This document shows, one piece after another, positions 51,977 through 64,000 of a stretch of DNA of 64,000 nt. Location of the stretch: positions 1,140,633-1,204,632 of the forward strand of contig JADWOT020000010.1 in NCBI GenBank assembly GCA_036345935.2, given 5' to 3'. Under the pieces are notes generated by a model. That model did not search any database, was not told the origin of the DNA, and saw only the letters and a list, made by a program, of their open reading frames with translations. Both the position numbers and the translations under genes were made by a program. Each line of letters starts with the position of its first letter. Position 1 is the stretch's first letter. The DNA comes from Taenia hydatigena (Eukaryota; Platyhelminthes; Cestoda; Cyclophyllidea; Taeniidae).

Positions 51977-54900
51977 GATAATGGAACTACATGGTGAAAT
52001 TACGACAGCTTTGCATGAATGACTACAAACTTTGGAATCATCGCTACGTAGAGCCCATTCACATTATGCTATCCCCTGCGTACTTTGCCATCTAGTCTAA
52101 TCCAGGCGAGCTGATTAGCTAATTTGAACTAAGACAGCCATCATGAGTGTTTGAATATTCATTGCAAGAGATAAATATTTGTCAGTCACTCTGTAGAATT
52201 TCGTTTCTCCAAAGATTTACAATTTTACTTTCACGTCACTTTAGGCACTCACATCTCTGACGGCTGTGGCATTTGTAAATGTGATTCATATTCATCCGGT
52301 CCACAACCATGGGGTTATCTCGCCGCTCCTACCTAATATCCACCAACCATTTCGTGGCAGTACAATGCAGGCAGGAACTATTTTGCTTTAACAAGTTTGT
52401 CAAAGCGGTTTCAAAAATGCAACTTAGTGAACATCAAGTTTCTGCCCTGATTGCCACATCTAAATCAAGCTCACAGGCCTAGTCTACAAATGATGTCAGG
52501 TGTAGCCTCTTATATTATAAAGAGTAGCACCAAAATAAATTTATCTCTTAGAATTTGCAGCTAAACTCTCATTGACTCCCACTAAAAGACGGAGCACCCT
52601 CTTTTTCATTAGCATTGTGGGATCAAATGAGGCCCACAGGAGACAAAGGCGCACCCGCTGAATGATATCTCGTGCACATCCAAGTGGTCAAAACAAACCT
52701 ACAGGCAACGCACCGATAATTTTATATGTGCTTTTCTTTAGTAGAGCACCCTTGCGTCCCTTCAAGCGAATGCAAATGAAGACACACTGATTTCTAAGAA
52801 CACTTGGCTTTTTAAATATTCCAAAATTTGATACCGGGGACACGTTTTCATCTTCAGTGGAACAGGAACGTAACAGGCATGTGTTTGGTATTACTTAAAA
52901 AGGCACAGCACGGAATACAATTCAAACCCAACCGCGTGTGCCTTTGTGTGGCGCTCCACTTTCAAAAGCGTATTAGAACTTGCAATTTCTGTGACGCCAG
53001 ATATGATGCCGTGTACCTAATTATGCACAATACATTTTAATTCGCCTTCAGACCTTAACTGCTCATATGTCCTTCTCTACATCATCACATCGCATTTTAC
53101 CCGCGCAATACTTCGTCTTGCCAACGATCTCCTCTAGCTACTCAAGCCTGTATTTGCTCAATCTCTTATACAACTCTGATCTTGCTCTACTCCACCCACT
53201 TCGACACTTAACTCCTTTTATGATTTAATAGAAATTCTGCTTTTTTTTGTCTTCTTCTCTATACTTCAGACGGTTTTTTCCGAATGATTTGGTTCTTTGT
53301 TCCATATTCATGACTCAAAAAGCCTGTGGTTTCATCATTGTAGTCACGGGACATTTAAATCTGCCCCTTTATTTCCAACGTGATGATCCTAGTGCTTGAG
53401 TGGTACGGCATGCCTACTGAGAGCGCAAGCTTTACCTCATGCCATCTTAGCCACACCGGCCAATTACATTTCGCATTTATGCCATCTCCCGAGGGTAGCA
53501 CACACTTCCATTGGTTTGGGTGCAAACCAACTCACGATCATACTTTTGCCTTTCTTCTGCCAACCACTCCCTTGGAAATAAATTTCGAGCGCTTACAGTA
53601 AAACGCGCTGATCATGCGTTGCCTTTTAAGGATTATTTTTACACTGCACGTTAACGCCATTTTGTGGCAGAATCTTCACGACCTTGGTTTGGGTTTGCTT
53701 AGGTTGCACACTATCTTGACAGATAAAGCCGAAGGTAACACTCACTACAGAATCATCAGACACATGATTTAATACGTTTGCAGCCAAGATCCATCTGCTG
53801 GACAGTCAATTCTATCAGAGCTGCGCTGTTTAGGCAAAAACAATTATTCATAATTATTCGGACTGCTTCAATTCCTGCTCGGATGCCAAGTATAATGTGA
53901 TTATATTTAATTAATTTCAGCCCACTGCAACTCGTACATGCATGAATATGGGTCCCGCAAGAGATATTTCTACTCCCAGCTTAGTATTGACGTGCATATA
54001 TTCACGACGTCAACGCAAAAGAGATATCTGCGTTACGTTTAAATTAACGCAAAAGTAAATTCTGCAATCTTGGTATTGCGGATTCTACTTCAGAAATGAA
54101 AATAATTGGCAAGGACTCTATAGCCTAAAATGCCATGATATGAAATAATTGTAAAAATCTTAACTGGCTGTTCACGAAAAGTTGAAGAATTCTCATCAAT
54201 AAGCTTTTAACAATCCAAACAAAACTGAGCATTATTACAGAAAACAAAAGGGTCATCTCAATTTCAACTCCATTTCACACACCTTGACGGGTAATGTTAA
54301 ACTTGCCTATAGCGAGAGTGGGAGCAATGTTTGAGAGACCGAATCTCTTCTTTTTAATGAACGGCAAAACATAATCATCCATGCGAGTTCCATACAGGTG
54401 AAGCGAATCTAGTGTCCGGTCTTAATCACAGACCTTACATATAGCACAATGAAATAGCATAACATTTTGCCAACCTAATCAAATGATTGCCTTTTGCATT
54501 TGCAACCATGATCGCAATGCATCGTCAACAACTACTCCGTAGCCTTGATTTCAATTACTGAGTGGTGTGTCTAGAAGGCTAAATTACCTGGTGAGCGTGG
54601 AATAAAGTGCTCGTTATTTATTGGGCTTACCAATGTGGTGAGAGTCTGGTTGGCATAGCGCAAGCTTAGCCTCCTTTATAGAAAGCCCAAGACATGACAT
54701 TTGATGATGTCTGATAGAGAAACAGTCCAATTTTGCTGAGCCTATAGGTCTTTAAACCTGGCGTTATCATGAAGAGTTTTACAGATGACCGAAGATTGGC
54801 TAGCAAACATGCACACGTTTTGCATAGAGTGGTAATGACGCTCGCAGACTGAGACTGTGAAGCGGGTAAATGCTTTGAAACTTAACAAACGGAAAACTCA

Positions 54901-57900
54901 AGAGTGCTTGGCAAATTTAAAGTAATAAGAGTTTGTTTTTAAAGTATTTTTCGAATTAAAAATTTAAACCAAGGATACTAGGTTCTAACATTTTGTCTCT
55001 GTCCAGTAAGCGCGGGCTGCAAACGAATCACTAATGCTCTCCTCGACAACGCAGAGGAAGCGTAAAATTTAAAGAGTGTCACCATGTTGTTGCATCAATA
55101 TACATGAAAATGCACGACTTTCGGGTTTAGCTAATGAAAACTGCGAAAACCCTTTCTTTGGAACGCAGAATATTTTGAAGCTAGCAACAACTAAATGGAC
55201 TAATTTGTGCTCAGCTCATTATTAGAGTCAGTAAAAATTAGCATGTCCTCCATGCTGGGGGTTCACTGCGCCGTTTCAACTTTTATAATAAATAAACAAT
55301 AAATTAATAAATCTCGCAAAACAGACAAAACTTGCATTCGTTGCCTAAAATATGCACCAGTGGAAAGTGAAAAGTGCGAAATGACGTTACATTGGATTGC
55401 AATTAACCCCTCTCGTATAAACTTCACAATAGTTCGGTTTTATACTAGTAGACTAGAATACCAATGGCAAAGTAGTGAGCACTGTTAACAACCAAATTCT
55501 TGTATCTTTCAGACTGCAGGCACATATTGTCAAAGAATCGCAAGTGAGTTGTCCTACGACCGTAAAAGGTCGATTTCATTCAGAAGCAGATAATTTTGCT
55601 GACCGCCAGGTGTGTCCAGAGGTTGACTTTGGAACGCTGGCTTGAAAGCAGAGCCAACAATGAGATTGCTGTATTTAGCACAGATCCATAGAGACAGAGG
55701 CTAGCGCATGCCCACATTGCTGATGTCTCTGTGCCTGTGAGTTAAGGATCTCTCTGCTGGGATGCCAGCACTTCTTCCATCCGAAGCATATTCAATTCTT
55801 TTGCACCGCTAAAGCTTGTCATAGACGATATAAATCAGGTTGAAGATCCTTGAAAGTCGGGTCTGTTTCCCGCTGTCACCAATGTAGCAGCCTAAGGCCT
55901 CCTCTAAGACCAAATAAAGCAAATTACTTAAAGTGAATGCGCATAATCAACAAGTAGATTGGAATCGGATGTCGTTGGCAGGCTTAGAGGCCAGCTCACA
56001 CAGCACAGACAACGTGGTCCATCAAATGGTCGCAGTGGAAACCAGCAATCGAACAAAAATGCGTTACAATTATAGCAGCAAGATTTTTCAGGCATCAAAT
56101 AGTACTTATTGGGGATCGCGGATAAATGTAAAACAAGTTCTGATTTATTCCTAAATGGGGTGGTCAACAGGCGGACGATCAGGCATTCTTTGTGCTCTCT
56201 AAGCCATGAAGACAAATCGTGAAACTGTCCTCAGAACTAAGTGGATACGAGTCTCAAACATAAGGGGGGAAGATAAAGTCACTTCCACATTTTCGCCGGT
56301 TAAATCAGTTGCATTGCTACTTAACTACCCCTTAGTTCCTGCTGTCTCCTTAACCCACAAACAATGTAAAAGATCTGCCGCAAAGCAGCGACAACTAAAC
56401 CATACTCACTGAACCCATTGGAATTATTTTTTTCCTTGACTAATGAACTGCAAACCTCGGACTTCTTAACAAGGTCCGTAACTGATGCAACCGCTTCTAG
56501 CATTACAATGATTACGTCAAAACAGCTTCAGCGACAAATCTGATGTCTGTGTAAAGTACCTGGCCATCGCACCACAACAGATTTGCGGATCAAATACAGA
56601 TAAGACGACAATCACGTAAGGCAGAAACGCTTTTGTTATTGATGGTTGAATTCGAAGTAGATAAGTAAACTGGTCCGAACAGTAGAATGATTCCGGTGAC
56701 GCTGTAGCCAATCGACACTCATGGGCTTGAGTTCGCCTTCATGCCTCTTGCCACGCCTTGTCAAATATGTTCCTGCGATTAGTGATGCACTGATGCAGTC
56801 ACCATCAGAATGTCCTTTACAAAGTCAAGTTGTTGGAAGACACGTATAAAGAAGTCCATCCACTATTCCTCCCTTTCAATCACATCAGCAACAATAATTA
56901 TTACGCTAAGCGTCTGCTCAAGAGAAACGCACGCCAAGATGCCTAGAATCTTTGTTCTAGTCGTGGGACGGTAATCGGGCAACACTAAATGCATAAAAGA
57001 GAGTGCGAAGCAGATTTCATGGCATTTTCGATTGCTGAGACGCATGTACATGCGTTCGCCTCCGGATAACATCTTAGTAAGCTCATTCAACTACTCTGCT
57101 GCGATTCGCAATGCGCCTATATCGTCTCGGATACACTATATTTGCCAACCTAATAACGCTTTTACGAAAGAAGAGCCCTTTGAGTAGCCGGGTTGCTACG
57201 TGTGCTTAGCAAGAGACGGAGTTCGCCTTCTTTCATTCCTTCACACATCAATTGTTGCCCCTCCCAGTGTTGAAGTAGCCTTTAGCTCAGCTGAAAGCAT
57301 GCAACTATGCTTAGGAAGTGGTTATAGCTCACAAATTTATGTGATCCACAAGAATTAATCTTATTTTTCTTGTAATGCTATCGGCTTTTCGAAATCGGTA
57401 TGAACAGTTTTGCTTTATTTGCGAGTGCGATGAGAGAGGAAAGCCGCTAGAGTGGCGAATTAGCAGGCATCCTAGCGTGAGTAATAGCTTGATAGGCACA
57501 ATTCACTATTCACACAAATAAGTAATTGTGTATTGGCTGTGAATAGGTTGGATAGAAACAGCATCACACATTAGCTAAGCGGAATCAAACAGAAGTCAGC
57601 TTGAATATGCAAATATAGTTCAAGGAGTTCGGATGGATAAAAATGGGGTTCGAAGCCCATTTGCTCAGAAAGATCTTTATTGGGCCTTAAAACGCTTACG
57701 AAGCAGAATATGGAAATGGACTGATTCGTTTGCTGGTTTGATTTTACCTGGTTAAGGGTGAATGCGGAGTTTCAGAACAGTGTCTTCTTCTAGAATGGAA
57801 TCGCCACACACACATGGACCATGTCAGCGAATTCTTTCTTCAAGGTTGGAAGGCGTAAGAATGGAATTTCTCCTATAGTGTGGAAGCGAGTCAAAAGGAA

Positions 57901-58607
57901 GGAGGAAGTTTAATATCCTAGTGCAAATTGTCTTGGGGAAGATTCCGAAGCATTTGTCCACTGATTTACATCAAATTTAGGTGCACATTAATGCTGCTCA
58001 AAATAAGCAACTAGCCAATTTAATAATACATTAGCCACGTAGAATTTCCAGATTGAAAATTTGCCTGAACAACTGAGATGGAAATCACGTTTGATGACGA
58101 CAAACAATCTTTAGTCCATGTATGTAGCCATCAAGTCATCAATCAGGGCAGAAACCTTCAACTGTGGCACATGCCGTTGACAGCAGCAGATACTGGACGG
58201 ACTCAATTACGATCTGATACAAAAATGTTACTACTGTCCCGATCCATCGTTTTGGAAGTCGAATCAGGAAATGCTGGCTTTATTGCTCACGACGAGGTGT
58301 GATTTATCATCTGCAAATAAAATGTAGCCACTCCGTAAACGGCATTCAAATGGTGCTCTAAGTGTTGAGTAATTATCGTTATTCAGCTGCAAAGAAGATT
58401 TGTAGTCCCTTATGCATTCATACTTTACTCACCCTGCGTGAGTTTAAAGGCGTCTGTCAGAAATCGTGATATGGACTTGGAAGTAGGTTGCATTCATCCA
58501 GCTTTCTAAAAATGCTCTTTGACCAGTTTGCCTACAAACTCAAGTCTAGGTGTTTCCTACGTCCCGTAGCTCATCAAGCATAAGATATTAAATAGCCTTT
58601 TTTGTAG
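51977..58607. other. No gene recognised
   Basis: Apart from the short repeat piece at 52215-52264, I see nothing I can name. The minus-strand ORFs at 55928-56215, 56321-56503, 56517-56711 and 56863-57090 follow one another, but in differing frames and without recognisable domains. The last bases before 58608 (CTTTTTTGTAG) are the splice acceptor of the next gene. Confidence 0.3.
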
Positions 58608-59526
58608 GTGAAGCCGCATGATAAGAAGATAACGGATCTTTGTCAAGATTTAGTTGAACTGTTATGCAAATACCTCAACGCTGTGGATATTGTCAGTATT
58701 TGCACAGCAATTCCTAGCTGGAATTGGATTCTCTTTATAAAACGACCGTATTCGTACATTAGCAAGTGGAAGTGGATTGACAAACGAGTCTGCACAGCAC
58801 TATATTCAGGTTCGCAAACCCCATCTTGCACAAGCATTTGCAAAGCTATTGAGCAACACTTGCACCAGATGCATTTTGATCTCCAGTTCTCGTCAATTCG
58901 AGCTCCTTACGGTTAACATGAAACAGTCAACTGCCTTCTTTTGATTTCCGTCATGGCAAGAAGAGGAAATCCTGACCACCCTATCCTTCCATTGCATGTA
59001 AACAGCAATGTATTTCTGAGCATAGTGAATTCCACGAGTCGTACAACGGTGTATGTTCAAGCGTTTCGTTACGAGTTTCCTTGGTATGTCTATAGTTCCG
59101 CTCCGGATGTAAAAAAAATGCATATTTCATGGCAATCTGTACTTGAGAAGCCTGCGTATACGAAGAGCACAACATGCTACGATGGACTGCATTCTCTACA
59201 TACTTGAGCTTTCTCAGTTTTCAAGAAACGGTTCCAATATTGTAATCGAGCTAAATGCCATATTGATGACCTTGTCACCTAAACAAACATTTGGGATTGT
59301 GATTATTGATGATATGAAGCGAGAGGAGGAGAGTGGGGTGGACCTCTTCATGCGGTATGCAGAGAAACTCGGTTTCGCAGATGGCTCTCCGCTGACAACC
59401 GCACCGATGAAATGGCGAATATGGCATGTGCAAGATAGTGGTAGTCACATCACAAAGCGCCGAGACATATTTGAGTGGGTTTGTCAGGATGTAATTTGGA
59501 GGAGAATGCAAGAATCTACAATTTAA
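58608..59526 (+). pseudogene. F-box-like protein, last exon, one stop and one frameshift
   Basis: The exon follows a strong acceptor. Its first 40 codons (KITDLCQDLVELLCKYLN, then AVDIVSICTAIPSWNWILF) match the F-box pattern: a leading Leu, DL-x-ELL-x-x-L near the start, a D-I/L-hydrophobic helix, then W-x-x-L/F. The rest is about 260 codons with no domain I recognise, reaching a natural TAA at 59524-59526. Two breaks occur. A TAA at 58914-58916 interrupts a frame that is otherwise open from 58608 to 59204. Then, at or near an A8 run (59111-59118), good coding sequence moves to the +1 frame (LYLRSLRIRRAQHA, later FGIVIIDDMKREEESG). If it were whole, it would be an SCF-type ubiquitin ligase adaptor; that function is inferred only from the F-box. 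The start codon would be in an unseen earlier exon. Confidence 0.5.
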
Positions 59527-60452
59527 TTAGCTGCTGCACCAGGGTTAATAAAAGGTATATCTTCTCCCAGAGCGTCGCTTTTGTCTACCTTGTGATCGGG
59601 ATTGCGGTCTTTGTCACTTAGACAAGGTTATCAATGACAGCTCTAGCATGGCCAACGCTTTGAAATGGATCAAGCGAAAAGAAGTAGATTTGTTTAATAG
59701 CATAGTATGATTCGAACAACGTTGGCAAGATTATTTCTATTTGTTTTTCATAGTGGATTCTTGTTCCACTCCTGCTCATGCTCCTTCATCTCCTTGATTG
59801 ATCGGGTTCCCGCCTTTTCATCAGCTGCACCCGTCTTTTCTAGTGCCGATTTGAAGGTGATCTTATAATCAGATTAATTGCGCTCACAAATCTGGAAATA
59901 CTTTGCGCTTTTCTACGCTCACCTAGGTTAACATTTGCCATTTACGTCTTTTATCGGAGACCAAATGCTTCATTTGATTGCTCTTTTCTAAGTGTCTTCT
60001 TCCGGCCTAATTCGACAGCTCCTGAAATTTTTAGTAAAGTTGCAAGATTTTAGCACCATAGCAAAACAAATAGGCGGGGTTCAACTGCATTGTGACTAAT
60101 GGCGACCACTCTCATTCATATAATTCACATAGCTGCTTATTTGTCCATACGCGAGCACACACAACTCTGTACCTGAAATACAAGAATAGATAAGCGCCCT
60201 TATTGCTTTCATCGGTAGTTCTGCGGCCTAATGTTTCATGAAGAACGCACGATTTAGTGTGGAACAGTGTTCTGTATCCAGAATTCTTCCGTAGTTGATG
60301 AGGTCGGCTACAGTGTGGAAGTGCATAAGATGACGCTTTGCTGTAAGTGACACACGAATTACACACTACTCACGGGTTAAGCGCGGCCTCAGTACAGTTA
60401 ATAATGTGAGTTCATGAATCGCTAATGCATTTAGCTGCCAAGTATCAAGATG
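59527..60452. other. No gene recognised
   Basis: It holds the 3' flank of the F-box-like gene (AATAAA at about 59546-59551 is a possible poly(A) signal) and then unremarkable sequence. Confidence 0.35.
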
Positions 60453-60674
60453 CTACGATATTTGTGCAATCCCATTACCGGCCTGACGACTCCTTCCATA
60501 TGGCCCAACCATCATGCACTGATATGAGTCATAAATGTTTGCTGATGCAAGGCGCTTTTGCAGTCGGTCATGCATAGAACAGAGCCGATGGAGGAAATAG
60601 TAGACCGATAACTCACTAGTTTGTGGACTGGCTAAACACTGTGCGTTTATTTTCGCACTCATACCTTCCTTCAT
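60453..60674 (-). repeat. Dispersed repeat family A, copy 2
   Basis: Same orientation as the copy at 23200-23440 and matched both in DNA and in the minus-strand translation. Here the open frame is shorter (73 codons). Family B follows about 370 bases later, as it follows copy 1 at about 2 kb. Confidence 0.7.
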
Positions 60675-61039
60675 CTCAATGCATGAGTCTCCAGCCTATT
60701 AAAGTCTATCTACGATAAGCCGATCAGTAGGAGTGACGAACTCACATCCCTGCCCGATCTAAGAAAAGAAGTGATGGAGGACCCCTTGATTTTGTTTGGA
60801 TATCCTGTGCTTGCATGATCGCACGCACATCGGCATTGACATATGGTCGACGTCATGCTTACTTAGAAAATAATTGATCTTAGGCATATAAAATTGACAA
60901 ATAAGGGACGCTCAAATGTGAGCTAGCCCTTTTATCCAATTGAGTGGGAAAATGAATGTGCCTACAAATGATCCAGCAAGTTAGTTGCATTCAAAGGACG
61001 TGATTTTGAAACATTTGTGCAAATTGCTTCTCATACAAT

Positions 61040-61420
61040 GGCACACGTTGGCAAGGTTCGGTTGCGGTTAGTGCTCTTTACCCTATCCGCAAAGCCATTA
61101 AAGCGCACTTTGTGCGTCCCTTTTTCAATAGGCATGAAATAGCACTGCCAGCATCAAGTCCAAAATCATTGGAAAAGTTCAGAAGTCCCGAGATCCCAGA
61201 GCCCCCTCATTTCCATGTACACATACTGTTGCAAGATTGTCCCACTGTAGAATAGCGCATTAAACATTACCGCCGCATTACCTGCGGATTTACTTTTAAC
61301 TGCCTAAATGTAGTGTCATTCCGCAACAAGCAGAAACATCCTACGGAACGAGATGTCATTGGCCGTTTGCGTCTTTGACTACTAAGTGCTGCATTCACTC
61401 CCATTGGTCGTTGTCTCATT
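61040..61420 (+). repeat. Dispersed repeat family B, copy 2
   Basis: Collinear with 25430-25780; the shared blocks are given there. It is not recognised as a named element. Confidence 0.6.
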
Positions 61421-62440
61421 AACGCAGCTAAAAATTAGAGTGCCTAACCTTTACCATGAGACAATGCAAATTCAATCAGCAAGTTTCAAGGAATCAATTT
61501 GTCTTGTTGCCATCGTTCGCAAAGTAAAATACTATTCTTGACGTCATTTGCAGGCCAGAATTGTGAGCCTACTTTGATGTTCTGAGAAGGGAGATAACCT
61601 TGCTATTTAATGAGTTGCTTTTTGCTTTCGTTAAATGATCTCTACAAAACTTGGTCAGTTTAAAACCTATCTATTCGGATGTTGTGCTACTACATTGCGG
61701 TTGATATGTATCAGACAGAAGTGACGAGAAATTTGTCACAGGTTTGATTCTAGGTGAGTTCCAGTTTGAAGTGTTGTAAGTGACTGAAGAGGCACGAGCG
61801 AAAAATAATGGATTGTTCGTAAAATAAAGTTGGCAGAGATCATAGATTACAGTTATTCTTTGCGATGCACGTGCAGACACAAATGCCTCTAACGACCCAG
61901 AAAATTGACCTATGTGATAGCCTGCATGTCCAAAATTGTAAAGCGAATGGTGGGAAGTAATACAAATATTTTGATTCCATGGAATTAAGGCATGCTTTTG
62001 CATTTTTTTATTTATAAAAGTACATTCGATTCAATTAGTACTTTTCGACCTTCGTCACATTCCACGAAAACTGACCCTGAGGTATTGCTCATTAACAGAA
62101 AGGATACATCAAAATAAACCGCACAGATCAGAGGCCCACAAGACTCAACAAGCTCATGCAAACTTTTAATGGGGCTGTTTTGCCCTAATATGCAACAAAA
62201 ATACGGCTTCATATATGTTGATAAGAGAAATCGTACTGGGAGACGAGGTCAAGAGAAAGAATTATGTATGTTGGACCAAGGTTGGAAGGCTGATACTCCA
62301 CCACAATGCCTCACCGCCACCTCCCTCCCAATCGCATCCTCCACAATCTTTGGCCCTTCTGTGTCCCAAGCTTGGCTTACTACTTTTAAATTTCGTTGAT
62401 TAAACATTAGTTGCGGCCTTCGTTCTCCCGATCTCGTAAG
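61421..62440. other. No gene recognised
   Basis: AT-rich with short ORFs. The minus-strand ORF at 62012-62212 is mildly protein-like but unplaced. Confidence 0.3.
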
Positions 62441-62800
62441 ATGGCCACCCTCGTGAAACGTGCATGCGTCCTGTCTGAGATTGCAACTCTGATTTCGCAG
62501 TTAACAACCGGTATGCGAAAGGAAAATTCGTACAATGTTCCCAGATCTACGCAAATAGCTAAGCAGCTCAGAAATGACGGATTCTCAAGACTATTTGACA
62601 ATGTTAATAGCCTACTTTCACTGATTTTATATTATCAGGGTCTGCAGATTATTTATGCACTGAACTATTTAGCACAATCAGTGCCTTTTGTGAGTAAGGG
62701 CACACCGACGGCGCCAACAGGGCCGCTTTCTCCCAGACACCATCTGCGCCCGTATGCTCTGTCATGGGATTGTCCGGATTGTAAAGAGGAGCTTTATTAG
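62441..62800 (+). CDS. Hypothetical ORF, uncertain
   Basis: An ATG in a favourable context (AAGATGG) opens a 119-codon frame. The first 60 residues are polar with mixed charge (for example ATLVKRACVLSEIATLI); a more hydrophobic stretch and a Pro-rich end follow. No family is recognised. The local DNA near the start is GC-richer than its surroundings, which is the main reason to mention it. It could also be a chance frame. Confidence 0.2.
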   Translation: MATLVKRACVLSEIATLISQLTTGMRKENSYNVPRSTQIAKQLRNDGFSRLFDNVNSLLSLILYYQGLQIIYALNYLAQSVPFVSKGTPTAPTGPLSPRHHLRPYALSWDCPDCKEELY

Positions 62801-64000
62801 CAACGGATGCTACTTCAGTAGAAAGGATCTTTTTCCTAAGATGTGGCATATTGGAAATAGTATAATAGTATAATAGGGGGCATTGTCCGTTGAGTGGTCA
62901 TTAGGGGGGCGATGCAGGCACTGATCCTAACTAAAGGTAAAATTGTCTTGGGATGGCAAGTCATTTGGGCCTAGTAAGTTCAGCCACTGTGTGGCAGTGT
63001 AAAGATCTTAAGAAACACCACGCAAAATGAAAACAAAGTTAGTTCCAAAACATGTTGATCCATTTAGGAAAATATTAAATACCGCATGTGATTGTAATCT
63101 AAATAGACGATTATGTGTATGCAAACAAGAGGCCAACTTTCCGCTCGATACCTCGCAATCACTACGACTCGATCCTCTGGCCGTCAAAGGCGGGATGCCT
63201 TACCCCTTGCTGCTCATTATGTGAAATTTAGATGCAAGGATATGGAATGAAACTGCAGTTCATTAGCGATGCGTCGTCTAATATGAGGAAATGCAGCACC
63301 GAATTAGTGCGACAGTCTTCTACATCCATTCGTACCACGTGCTGGTGTAGGTTTATTAGCTGACTAATGGTTGCATTAGAAATGCATGATAGATGTGGCA
63401 ACACGTTTCAATTCAGTCTTTTAGACGTTCAAATTATCTGCGGCACTTTGTCAAAGGCAATGCGGCAAGAAGCGCAAACATGGTTAGGAGAGCAAAGAAG
63501 CAACGACACCTGATCCCAGTGTGTTCTTTGTAATAAAATTTTACGAAAAATTTGGGACACATTTCTAGTTAAGAAATATCCTCTGTTTAACGGATCAGGT
63601 GTGCTTTTCATTAAGATAACTTGGTGGGCAATTAAATCTTATAAACGATAAAAATGCTTGTTTCGCAAATTAGAACCTTATGTAAACTTACGATTACTCT
63701 CTCTTTGGCATCGATCTACGTTGGCCTCCAGTTGCAAAGCAATTTGTCTAGAGATTTATTTTTTCCGATCACTAATTCAGGGTTCGTAATGCAATATGCA
63801 TGTCTCAAAGGCATTAGATGGTAAATAATTTTGGTCTCTCTTTTTTCAAGTTCTTGCCTTATTTTTAAGACCGACCAAAATAAAAGCGGCCCATTCTGTC
63901 TGCTTGGTCTACTGCCATATGATTTGTGTGATTGGGTGAAGTGTCTATGACGATCCGGAATTCCACAGTCTGTCTTAAGAGGTAGGTCTGCGGCACCCAT
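62801..64000. other. No gene recognised
   Basis: AT-rich sequence. The minus-strand ORF running off the right edge (63716-64000) has no recognisable domain. Confidence 0.3.

Noticed and set aside
57630..57670. GGGTTCGAAGCCC as a tRNA T-arm
   Set aside because: The T-loop-like palindrome has no A box, anticodon stem or acceptor stem at the right distance.

Overview
The window reads as nuclear DNA of an animal. The genes are split into short exons with GT/AG junctions, introns run from about 50 bases to 2 kb, and the spaces between genes are AT-rich and full of old repeats. An LSM10-like gene (U7 snRNP, an animal-specific particle) and a rolling-stone-type gene point to an invertebrate metazoan. 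A flatworm such as a tapeworm is my best guess, but that is an inference from style rather than proof.

The recognisable genes sit almost entirely in the first 20.6 kb. In order they are: the last exon of PIGT (+), three exons of a UBE2Z-like E2 (-), a six-exon thymidylate synthase TYMS (-), an SLC66A1/PQLC2-like PQ-loop transporter (+), a two-exon LSM10 (+), a 98-base assembly gap, and the last four exons of a rolling-stone homologue (-). TYMS and SLC66A1 are head to head, about 1.5 kb apart. These are unrelated housekeeping genes, and I see no shared pathway.

The striking feature is damage. TYMS can be read end to end as 310 codons with every splice site and no indel, yet five sense codons have become stops. 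The UBE2Z-like gene has Ser in place of the catalytic Cys and a frameshift at a five-base homopolymer. The SLC66A1-like gene has an in-frame stop in exon 1, a frame change in exon 3 and no recognisable exon for its second PQ motif. The readable parts of PIGT, LSM10 and rolling stone are open. Far to the right (58.6-59.5 kb) an F-box-like gene carries one stop and a frameshift at an A8 run.

From 20.6 to 58.6 kb I find only one weak exon candidate (29.2 kb, resembling an SLC35/TPT transporter) among repeats. These are: family A (23.2 and 60.5 kb), family B (25.4 and 61.0 kb), family C in inverted orientation (26.5 and 37.5 kb, with a possible third piece at 52.2 kb), an 89-base tandem duplication (23.9 kb), a roughly 50-base degenerate minisatellite (33.0-33.6 kb), and a perfect hairpin with an alternative pairing (43.5 kb). 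The final 5 kb holds repeats A and B and one weak ORF. I found no convincing tRNA, rRNA, CRISPR array or intact transposon. All homology calls come from reading translated segments by eye, with no search run.
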